64,000 bases of DNA from Anaspis maculata. Taxonomy: Eukaryota; Arthropoda; Insecta; Coleoptera; Scraptiidae. A program made the position numbers and the translations under genes. The stretch covers positions 63,653,787-63,717,786 of the forward strand of contig OX421962.1 of the NCBI GenBank assembly GCA_949128115.1, in the 5' to 3' direction. The notes under the pieces were generated by a model. The model worked only from the letters and a program-made list of their open reading frames with translations. It searched no databases and was not told the DNA's origin. This document shows positions 21,076-30,550 of the stretch, in pieces (position 1 is the stretch's first letter; each line of letters begins with the position of its first letter).

Positions 21076-22504
21076 AAACTCAACATCAGTTGCAGCTATA
21101 GGACCTCGAGTATCACATAAAGGCACAAAGATGCTTACTAAAGTTACGAAAGCCAGGGGAAAATGCAAGGGGGTCCGATAGACCTTCTAATACTAAACGA
21201 AGGCACAAGGGTGTTTACTAAATGTGAATGGAAAAAAATGCAAGGGGGCTCAGCAGGGGTTCAAACACTATATCATTAAAAACACAATGAGGTCCAATGG
21301 GGTTCATGACAGCAAAAGAACAACACATGAAAGCAAAAGATGGCTCTTTGGGCATATGAGGACACAAGCGGACCAAGTAGGGTTTCGAATACCAGACGAA
21401 AACACAAGTGTGCTTTCGATTGCTTTAAAACTCCCGAAGACACGAAAAATTGCAAGAGGGCTCATCAGGACTTCAAAAGACATTGAAAGCACAAGGGGGC
21501 TCAATAGTGCTTTAGATTACACAAGAAGACGAAAGGGGCCCACGGGAATTCTAAACACGTGAAAAAACACAGGAAGTCTCACCAGGGCGGCAAACGGTAC
21601 TTGAGGTTGAGGACACATGGGGGCGCCCGATAGGGCTCCAAATGTTACACAAAGGCACCAAGATGTTCACTAAAGCTTCGAAAGCGACGAAAAAATGTGA
21701 GAAGACTCAGCAGGGCTTTAATCGACATTCAAGAAATAAGGGGGCCAGTAGGGCTTTTTGCAATCAAAGAAGGCACAAGGGGGCTTAATGACATTCTGGA
21801 GGGGCGAAAAATCATGAGGAGCTTAAAACAAGAGTGTCCAATTGGGCTCTGAATAAGGGTGCTTACAACGCCATATGGAGACATAAAGGATAGATATGAG
21901 ACTATACGATTCCGAAAGCATAATGAACACGCATAGGGGCTCATCAGGGCTCAAAACGACATATAAATACACAAAAGGATCCACTGGAATAACGAGTTAG
22001 CACAGCAAAACAAAATGGGAGCCGCTTGAGCTCCAAAACATAGAAAGACATGAGGGGCTCCTTAGAACTCCGAACATCTCAAGTAAACACACGAGAGTTC
22101 ATCGGGGCTCGAAACGACACAACAAGACTCACCGTGGGTCCCACAAAACAGATAATACGAGATCAGTTGATTTGCGATTTTTGTTCGTCAATTTGTAGCT
22201 GACTGATCAATGGAGATGCTGGTTTATCCCTCAATAATGGAAAGATGATGGGTCTAGTACAGATTTCAGGCATTTTTTGTGAGTAATCACCTAGCATTCA
22301 GCAGAAAAAAGTTCAGTTAATCTGCAATCAGCCTTGATCGCTGATCATCTTTTTTGTGGAACTGACGGACAGGGGCTCATCGGGGCTTCGATTGACAAAG
22401 AAGAACTCTAGACCTATAAAATCTGAAGAGATAGATTGTGGCTCGATAGAGTTCCATAAGCAACATGAAGACACAATAAGGGGGCTCGTCAAGGCTTGAA
22501 GCGA

Positions 22505-22615
22505 CACATCAAATTGTCCACGCGTTAGGTTGTCCTGGCGTCAGGATGGCTGGTGTCAAGCTGTCTTCCTTCGACCAACTTGACGCCGGGACAACTTGAC
22601 GTCGCGCCGGACGAT
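22505..22615. repeat. 'GACAACTTGACGC' repeats, right cluster
   Basis: Contains the reverse complement GTTGTCCTGGCGTCA and direct copies ACTTGACGCCGGGACAAC, echoing 20945-21075. Confidence 0.75.
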
Positions 22616-23848
22616 TTGCGCCAGGGATTTTGTGAGAACAGAGTAAAGTAACATTATAAGAAAATGACAATAAGGGAGTCATCGGGAAACGATCTCGAAA
22701 CATAAAAAGACACAAGAATTTTCACTGGGGCTCCGAATTACACAGCAGAACTCAATGAGGGCATCTAGAGCTCCAAAACACAAGAAGACAACAGTGGGCT
22801 GACTTAGACTTCCGAAAACCTCAAGAAAACATTGAAGGGTTCATTAGGGGCTCGAAACGATACAAAAGGACACAATAGGGGCCGGTAACACTCCAAAATA
22901 AAACGGATACAAAGGGGCTCGATAGTGTTCTGAAACTGCCATGAAAATACAAGGAGGTCATCGGGGCACAATACGGTACACAAAGACAGAAGGGGGCTCC
23001 GATTGACACAGCAAGACACAATGGGTCGCTAGCACTCCAAAAAATGAGCAAAGTGAGCATGAGGGGGGCTTGTTATTTCCGAAAACCACAGAAAACATGA
23101 GCGGGGCTCATCGTCAAAATGACACATAGACACAAAAAGGCCTATTAGAGCTCCGATTGACAATGCAAGGTATAATGGAAACGCCCAAGGGGGCGCCATA
23201 TAGGAGTAGAAGCATAAGGAGATGCAAGTGGGTTGATCAAGGTTTCACACAACATCACAACATGAAGACACGAGGGGGATTCTCGGGTTTTCAAACGACA
23301 AATACAGACAAAGGCGGTCCGTTGGGTCTCTGATTGAAACATAGCAAGACACAACGGGGCCGATTCCAAGACATAAAAAAGACAAAATGGAGCTTATTGC
23401 GGGGCTGGAAGCCTCACCATAGACACATGGCCCAGATTGACCCAGCAAGAAAGAATGGGGGCCGGCAGGGTTCCAAAGCACACGAAGATACAAGGGGCCC
23501 GATAGAATTTAGAGCTTCACATGAAAACACAAGAAGGTCATCGAGGGTTCTTAAAAACACTATGGAAAAACAAAGTGGCTCCAGTACAGTTTCGAAAACA
23601 ACACAAAGACATAAGTAGGGGGCTCATCAGGGCTTGAAATGACACATAAAGACACATGGGGGCTGTGATCAAAATTCTTAAAAAAACATGAAAATTGCGG
23701 ATGAAGTTGACTTTTCAAGTTTCCAGCTGCCGGTAGGACTAAATCAATCACTCATAAAAAAAACTTCATATCTGATGTTGTTGCTATCAAAAAATGTATG
23801 AAACCGCTTTTAAAAATAACACATCAAACTTCATGACTGCATCACTGA

Positions 23849-23993
23849 CCTCGGGTTCCACCAAAATTTTAAGAGCAGATTAAATCTATCACGCTGATAG
23901 TTGCTATGCACCAGCCAATAGGATGGCCGGTTGCTTAGTTACTATCAGAGTGATGAAGTTATTGCGCTGATAAAAGTTTGGTGGAACCCGAGG
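23849..23993. mobile_element. MITE with CCTCGGGTTCCACC ends (145 bp)
   Basis: CCTCGGGTTCCACCAAAATT on the left, AAAGTTTGGTGGAACCCGAGG (last 20 shown as TTTGGTGGAACCCGAGG) on the right, and inner mirror ATCACGCTGATAGT/ACTATCAGAGTGAT. No clear target duplication. Confidence 0.82.
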
Positions 23994-24869
23994 TAAAACT
24001 TACCAATATTTTAATTTTTTTTCGAAAATCGGCTCATGTTGAGCTTTTACCGATTTTACACCGTTTTTCATACCAGCCTGTGAGAATATATTTTCGAAGT
24101 TTTCGACATCAACATCACCAATAAGATAGGTTATCATGACTCCTAATATTACTTATCTAACGAACAGTGAAATCTGCGTATGAAAATTAATGGTGTGAAT
24201 ACAAATAATATGCTGAAAAATTTTTATAGGTAAAATGTTCAATAGTGCGTTACATCCTTTTGTGCGCAGTTTTATTGCAGGTGTTTGGCTTTATGACCAG
24301 CTATCACAGCTTGGTACAAACTTGGATTACTAAGAGAACGAAAAACAATAGTCAATGAAAATGTTTACGGTAATATTCGAGAATAGTGCTATGCTTATTT
24401 TAGAACAAACTTGTCGATTCATAGGTCCAAATCCGTTTTATTTTGTTGAGAAAGAATGAACTGGGAGTATCTACTTATCAACTGATGCATAGCGTGACGA
24501 TGACGCTCAACAATATCTGTAGCTACCGAGTGTCAATGTTTTCTATTATTTTGATAAAGGTAGTAAAAAAATGAGTAGACGCCGGCAGATGAAAATCGGA
24601 AAAAAGTACTCGTGACTGTACAGGATGTTTCATCCTCCTCGGCAATCGCATTTTAATCAAAGACTACTTGTCTTAAAATATAAAAACAAAATTCTATCCA
24701 TATTTTTTATAAAACCATGTTTTTTTAGAAAAAAATGGTCTTTCAAAATGGAGGTTGTTCCGAAACTTCGCGGTGGAAAACATTCCCATGATTTGATTTC
24801 TCATGGTTCATCTGATCATCTCTATACTATATCCCATACACTTTCTATTTTCAGTAGAATGACTTTTTG
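23994..24869. other. Intergenic DNA; lone TACAGGATGTTTC terminus
   Basis: AT-rich. At about 24618 the sequence TACAGGATGTTTCATCC resembles a single end of the CAGGGTG-type elements; I found no partner end. The 165-aa frame 24625-25122 runs through the MITE below and is composite. Confidence 0.45.
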
Positions 24870-25001
24870 GAGCAAAAATAAAGTGACAAGCTGGGGGGCT
24901 ACGACTACGGCTAATGGCACCTGCAAAGTTCTGGAGCGACACTATCAGCGGCCATCGGCCGTATTCCTCCAGCGTCCCAGCTTGTCACTTTATTTTTGCT
25001 C
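24870..25001. mobile_element. MITE with GAGCAAAAATAAAGTG ends (132 bp)
   Basis: GAGCAAAAATAAAGTGACAA...GCTGGG pairs with CCCAGC...TTGTCACTTTATTTTTGCTC, arms about 26 bp and perfect by eye. Confidence 0.85.
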
Positions 25002-25014
25002 TTTATTGGAAAAA

Positions 25015-25800
25015 ATAGGTTGCGTTGGTACGAATGACACGTTGACGACTTGTTGGCGGCTATATGACTATCTTCATGTGAAAATTTTCGAGAATATGCG
25101 AGGAATTGTTGGTTTCCTTTGAGTGACTTGCAGTGTGGACGAGAAAGGGACATTGTTTTGAACACTGGTTGGTGGGTCTTCGCCAAGGCTACTGGGTTTT
25201 TGCCGGCCACTGAGAAAATTATGCCGAAAGCCCGTGATGCCGTGAAGAAATGGAACGAAAAAGAAAATCCCACCACCCAAGAGGAAACATTCTTCAGATG
25301 GACAATATGGATAGTAGGACAATAATTTATGGAGTTGAACTGTACGAAGACGAGACAATTTGGGCGTGAGTAAGTAGGTTATACACTGTGTTGTCTGCCA
25401 GCATGTGTCTTCATACCTTGCTTATGCTCACTATTGCTAGAGCTAGAGTAGGCACCTAGTACTCACTACTTCAGTGATGTGCATCAGAAGATGTAGCCTT
25501 TTGAGCGGTGGGCCTTTTCATCCGAGTAGTATATCCTGCCGATCTTCGACATCATTTATTGGTAGCCGCCAAAAACCTACCAACTTTGGCGGAGACCCAC
25601 CAACCAGTGAAGACAATGTCCCTTTTCATCCACCTCGCAAAGCACTCCAAAGAAACTCACGATTCCTAGCGTATGCTCAAAAATTTTCACTTTCGCGTAC
25701 ATGATACCTCGGCACGGTGACAAGGTTGTCACATTGAAAACTGCACGTGTAGACAACTGGCTGGCATCCTTTTTTCATCGTTTTATTCGTACCAACACAA
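25015..25800. repeat. Diverged inverted repeat (about 785 bp)
   Basis: Left (about 25025-25235) and right (about 25555-25795) halves are imperfect inverses: GTTGGTGGGTCTTCGCCAA against TTGGCGGAGACCCACCAAC, AAAGGGACATTGT against ACAATGTCCCTTT, and GTTGGTACGAATGA against TCGTACCAACAC. Spacer about 320 bp. Likely an old foldback element. Confidence 0.75.
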
Positions 25801-27295
25801 CACAATTATTCCATAGCTTGCTCTGAGGCAGAAAGCCGTGGAATTTATTATACATCAAAAATGGTCTTATATCCAAAAGAACAATTGAAAGACATTCTGA
25901 CATTGATTGACGGTCGCAATGGATAAATGTGGTGGGTGAATGGAATTCAAGTGAAAAAAACCAATAAGTCCATTCTTCCAAATAACACGATTCAAATAAA
26001 TAAAAGTATTAGGATATAATTTAGTTCAAAGTTACAAATCAAATATCTTCAACATTATTTGTTGACAAAATACGTTCAGATAAAAACTAGTACAAAGCTC
26101 ATTCTGCATGATATAAATAATAACCTAGTAGAGTGATGATGAGTCATAAAAAATCAAGAGCATTTTTTAATCACGATGGTCTTGAACGACCCTGTCTCCA
26201 AAAAGACCCTGTTTTTTGTTTTGAAGAGCATGGTGATACCATGTGGAACCCAATGGGGGCGGCCCGGAGGAACGTGTTCCTCCTGATGCACCACAGAAGG
26301 TTTGTTCTATTATAAATTCAATTTTAAAGTAGAAAAATATGGAAAGAATGATGTGAAATTAGAAAATACTCGAGAAAATACAACCATATCACTAGCGTGA
26401 ATTTGTGATACATGAACTCCCAGATTGATCAGCTTGAAGTTTCGTCGATATTTTCTGTGTACTTGTCCGCTTTAGCCTATTTCCCTGGGTTCGTTACTCA
26501 GATTTTTGGGGTTTGTTGTTGTATTATGATCACTTACCTAATAATTTAATTTTTTGGGAGCCGTTTTCGCCGTTAGAATTTTTGCGGCGGATCACGCCAT
26601 GGAAAGCCCGAAAACTGAAAACCCTGTGAAATATACCATACATATACTGTGAACCGAGAGCTTATGATATGAGTTATATCAAGATTTCATGCAAAATGCA
26701 AAATGAATGCTGTTTTTGAAAACCTATAGCTATTAAACCACTCAATGGCGTTGTCTGAAGAGTGAGCATTCAATTATTGTAACTCTATGCAATCCATCAC
26801 TAGTTCTTAGTAACACATATATTTTTTCCCATAACTATATTGACTGACAAGGTTAACCAGGTCTTGCAAATAATGTTGTACTTATCCACTATACTTATTC
26901 ATTACAATAATAATTTTTACTATTATTGTGCGGTGAAGCTTTGATGATAATAGTAATAATTAACAATTACCTAACCACTGACGAACTTATTGTGATCGCT
27001 TCGCCGCAAACCTCCGGCTATTAGCATCTTATGTAAATTTGTTTTATCAATGTGAATCTAAGAGGAGGACAACGGGGGTAATATTACAAGGATAGGTATT
27101 TATGTATTTGAACACTAGAGAGTGTAAAATCAAGCACAAAAAAATAACTCTCTAGATTTCCCATCTCCATTTGCCGTGCATGATGATCTTGTCCGTTACA
27201 TACAGATTTTGCGAAGATTAATCTTTTTTCCATGTTTCAATGTGGAATTAAAACATGGAACATAGAATGCTTAGTACCTTAAGGCTCTTCGTACC
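25801..27295. other. AT-rich intergenic DNA, nothing recognised
   Basis: No domain-bearing frames and no repeats identified. Confidence 0.5.
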
Positions 27296-27297
27296 TA

Positions 27298-27542
27298 CAG
27301 GGTGATTCAAAAGTTTACTAGGATACTCATTGTTTTTTCATAAACAGTTTACTGAAATCTTCTGGAACAACGAAGATAGACGTGATCGAAGATCGAAGAA
27401 CCAACTTTTGTCCCTCCATAACTTCAAAATTAAAAGACATAGAATTTTTCCACAACTTTTCAGCACTCTGCTACAGACCTACACTTCCATATTACGCACC
27501 TTTAAGGTGATTCAGGTGGTCCGACACTTTTGAATCACCTTG
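27298..27542. mobile_element. Short CAGGGTG-type element (245 bp)
   Basis: Ends CAGGGTGATTCAAAAGT and ACTTTTGAATCACCTTG, with TA on both sides (27296-27297, 27543-27544). Interior not palindromic, so a small deletion derivative rather than a giant hairpin. Confidence 0.85.
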
Positions 27543-27710
27543 TATATCCTGAGTCAGTATATGATACTTCAGAATAATTATGTTATGAACGCAAAAGATT
27601 ACTTGAGGTATTTTAAGAAAAACGAAGGAATATAAGACATGTTATAGTGTCTACTTTCACGTTTCACAACCTGGTTTTGAGTTGAACACTACGGGTTAAA
27701 TAGGTTGGTT

Positions 27711-28249
27711 TCACTTTTTAGCGCATTTTCGCAGGAAATCTGCTACTAGCCGCGCTTTGATGTCCGTCTGTCCTGTAATACATAAGTCAACCCATTCTGA
27801 AGTTACGAATTCTTCTAAATCGGATTCTTCTTTCTTTTTTGACCAACATTGTATTGAAAAATCAGTAACTAAAGTACTTGGAATAACAGAGGAACCTGTG
27901 GGCGGAGCCTGATTGAACGAACTGAGTACAAACAGTGGGGCACCTAGATTTGCAGTGAGATTTTGAGTTCGCCTGGGGCCTTGTAATGGTCCAGCATTCC
28001 AGCTAACGGTGTTACTTTCCCTATTTCTACGATTTTTCCGTTCAGCCCCGCCCACAGGTCCCCGTGGTGTGCCGTCAACTCTACCAAAAATATCCCCTCC
28101 AATAATATTCCAGCCAAAATGTCATTAAATTCCTCAAAATACTGACTTCTGTTTTTGAGTTTTTGTGTTCTTGAAGTTTTGAAGTTCAGGCATTTGGCTA
28201 CCAACCAGTTCTTCCTTTGTTGTTTTGAATGTAGGCGACATGAGCGCAT
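27711..28249 (-). pseudogene. Unrecognised coding remnant in two frames
   Basis: Two overlapping minus-strand frames: 27944-28249 (SQYFEEFNDILAGI, ELTAHHGDLWAGLNGK) and 27711-28055 (NTVSWNAGPLQGPRRTQNL, EFVTSEWVDLCITGQ). Composition is protein-like and the pair may be one frame-shifted sequence, perhaps from a mobile element. I cannot name a family. Confidence 0.3.
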
Positions 28250-28394
28250 GAATCTTGGATGAAGAAACGAAGGTCAATAGCCCCAGTGTCCCCAACCTCC
28301 TCAAATGCTTCAAAGCTTTACAGCTTTGACTCTCTTTAGCAATTTTTATCATGCATGGAATTTGTTTTGTTCAAGTTCAGAGACAGTTCTGGCC

Positions 28395-28520
28395 TGGGAA
28401 ATGTTGCAACGGCAATATTTTTGCCTCGGATATTATTAGCGGGGATATTTTGTCGCGGAGATATTTTTGGCTGGATATTTGTGCATGGTGGGATATTTTT
28501 TGTTTGAATATTTCGTCGTT
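28395..28520. repeat. Short tandem array of a GGATATTTTT motif
   Basis: Repeats of (G)GATATTTTTG separated by GC-rich trinucleotide-like steps (GCAATATTTTTG, GGGGATATTTTGTCG, GGAGATATTTTTGGC, TGGATATTTGTGC, GGGATATTTTTTG). Period about 17-22 bp, about six copies. Confidence 0.75.
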
Positions 28521-28559
28521 GCACCCTGCGGAGGGCATTAGTATTCATTTGCTAACTTT

Positions 28560-29125
28560 TGAAAGCTTCAAGCATTTTTCATAGCATCGTAACTATTTTT
28601 GTCTAATCATCATGATACATGAGATTTTCCTTAGCTTAGCGAAATTTCTTTTGCAGTCCAATTATAAATTCATAAAATGGGGAAAACTGCGAAAAATAAA
28701 GGAAACGTTGTATGGTAACATAGAATAGGAGACGTTTTCGGAAAAAAAATGTGAATTTTGCTTTTGGTTGGTATCTGAATAGACAATAGATTTTTTTTTA
28801 TAAAAAAATTTGCTTGCTTACGTCATTCTATCACGAGTTTACAGAACAAGCACAAAGTGAAATGCACCTAGATAAAGAAAATAGAACTGCGTAAAAACTC
28901 AAAATATTGATTTTTGAAGTAGCCAGCACTTCAACAAAGAGTTCCTAGTGAAAAGTCAATAGCTTCCATCTTGCAAACATTGCCTTTGACGTCAATAATT
29001 CTTGAGCACTATCCCTATAAAAACTTTCAGTTTTTTTTTCATCTAGATACAAATATCACGATTAAATCAATACGTATCAAGTATATTGCTGATAAGTGGG
29101 TACTTGGCTGAGATCTACAGACTCG
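28560..29125. other. Upstream region of the protease homologue gene
   Basis: AT-rich. Includes AAACATTGCCTTTGACGTCA at 28977-28996, a 20-mer that recurs exactly at about 34398, containing a CRE-like TGACGTCA. May be cis-regulatory or repeat. Confidence 0.4.
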
Positions 29126-29130
29126 TTTCA

Positions 29131-29166
29131 TATAAATAAGAAAATCCTTCCAAAGGGCCATCATTC
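29131..29166 (+). promoter_or_regulatory. Core promoter: TATA box plus initiator
   Basis: TATAAATA at 29131-29138 and TCATTC at 29161-29166, an exact fit to the arthropod initiator TCA(G/T)T(C/T). The predicted start A (29163) is about 32 bp downstream of the TATA box and 11 bp before the ATG, giving a very short 5' UTR. Confidence 0.7.
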
Positions 29167-29173
29167 AAACACA

Positions 29174-30466
29174 ATGTTCAGCTACGTGATCTTGGCTTGT
29201 ATTGCGACTGCGGCGTTAGGTAAGTTGCTCTTATTCACACCTATGTCTTTAAAAATGTCGGTTTAGTGTTCTTACGTCACCATATATTTAGTTCAGTTAT
29301 GGTTGAGGTGTCGGTCTCAATTAGAGAATGGAATGGTCTTGACAAGAGGTCTTAGTCTAAAGTGTAGAAGTGGAAAAGATCTTGATTCTGTCTGAAAATT
29401 CAATTATCTTTTAGATTCTGTATTGAAAGCCAAACTCAGGGACTCCGCAGTTCATATACATCCACGTTTAGCTCTTTTACTTGGCTCTAACACAATCTCT
29501 TGTGTTACAGGGTGAGAATCACGTGTGATGAGGGTAGTGGGGCCTTTCAATTTGGTCAAAGTTTCAACTTAGTAGATACTCCGCTGGATAAGATATATAT
29601 TTCAAGTCTATTATTAACGGCAGTTTGAAAGGCAAAATACAGGCCAGTTACGTAAAATCATGTTATGTTTTTTCTCACTAGGGCTCCCCCACAATCCGCC
29701 AAAAGCCAGGATTTCCGGCGGCCATGAAGTCGACATCCAACAGTACCCGTACCACGTTCAAATCCACGAGAACACCACCATGAATGATGGAACACCAATC
29801 ACTATATACCAGAATTGTGACGGTGCCATCGTCAGCCCGAAACACGTCGTCTCCACGGCCATTTGTATCAATCCTTACGACATAGACCTGGATCCAAGCT
29901 ACGTCACAGTCAAAGTCAATGCTAGTTACATATACTCAGGATCAGGCAGATTCATACCAGCCAAAAAACTGTTCGTGCATCCCTACTTCATCAACGATCA
30001 TTACGTGCTCTACATAGATTACAACATCGGACTGATAGAGCTGAGCGAGACTCTGGAGTTCGGACCTGGAATCCAAAAGATCTCTCTACCTCAACCTGGC
30101 GTATACCCAGCACCAGAAACTGTCGTGTCGGTCACCGGGTTTGGTGGAAGGTACTACGGTGATGTCATTCACACTGAATCTAAACTGCAAGCTCTCCAAA
30201 CTGCCATCGTCAGCAACGAGCAGTGCACCAAAGACTTCCTCGGGAACGTCGTGATAAGCGAAAGGCAAATTTGCACCGCGTCTTTTACTCCCGGGAAAGG
30301 CGAGGGGCCTTGCAGGGGAGACGGTTCGTCACCCTTAGCTTTTGAAGGTGTCCTCCATGGACTGTATGCCTACGGGGATTGCGGATATGACGGCCATTCG
30401 ACTGTCTACACCAGCCTGGCTGGATTTGTGGACTATGTTAAGGATATCATTGAATCTTCCAATTAA
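29174..30466 (+). CDS. Serine protease homologue (S1 fold, catalytic triad lost), two exons
   Basis: Exon 1 is 29174-29219 and exon 2 is 29682-30466, with a GT...AG intron 29220-29681 (TTAG|GTAAGT; CTCACTAG|GG). The spliced product is 276 aa. Residues 1-16 form a signal peptide (MFSYVILACIATAALG). RISGGHEVD at 25-33 corresponds to the RIVGG activation site. Cysteines 61/77, 197/213 and 226/249 match chymotrypsin-fold disulfides. The His motif TAAHC reads TAIC (Ile76), the Asp motif DIAL reads NIGL (Asn130), and GDSGGPL reads GDGSSPL (Gly230), so all three triad positions are substituted and proteolysis is not expected. Probably secreted, binding or regulatory, like other arthropod SPHs. No clip domain. 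An ATG at 29660 in the intron is not the start. Confidence 0.88.
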
Positions 30467-30502
30467 TAGAGCAGTGTAATATTGGAGCATTCAATATTGA
30501 AT

Positions 30503-30508
30503 ATTAAA
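30503..30508 (+). promoter_or_regulatory. Probable polyadenylation signal (ATTAAA)
   Basis: ATTAAA lies 37 bp after the stop of the protease homologue; AATAAA is absent before the next element begins at 30551. Transcripts would need to end within about 40 bp to avoid reading into the giant hairpin. Confidence 0.5.
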
Positions 30509-30550
30509 TATAAATTGATGTTTATGATAATTCACATTTCACTTTGTCTA

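Larger units (their letters stand above)
20930..23660. repeat. Degenerate G-rich minisatellite (about 2.7 kb, unit about 40-45 bp)
   Basis: Repeating theme ACACAAGGGGGCTC, (A/G)NCAGGGCT, C(G/C)AAA then A(G)ACACA, recurring roughly every 40-45 bp with heavy divergence (clear near 21160-21560, 21900-22080, 22440-22500 and 22690-23650). Strand-asymmetric: plus strand is purine-rich with many GGGG runs. Interrupted about 22150-22380 by unrelated AT-rich DNA. No ORF consistent with coding repeats. Confidence 0.85.

Noticed and set aside
20930..23660. CRISPR-like repeat-spacer array
   Set aside because: Units are tandem and diverged without constant repeats and unique spacers, and the genome is eukaryotic.
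24625..25122. 165-aa plus-strand open frame
   Set aside because: Runs straight through a palindromic MITE (24870-25001) into a diverged inverted repeat; no conserved motif.
29660..29681. ATG at 29660 as start of the protease homologue
   Set aside because: It lies in the intron immediately before a good 3' splice site; the upstream exon supplies a proper signal peptide, donor site and promoter.
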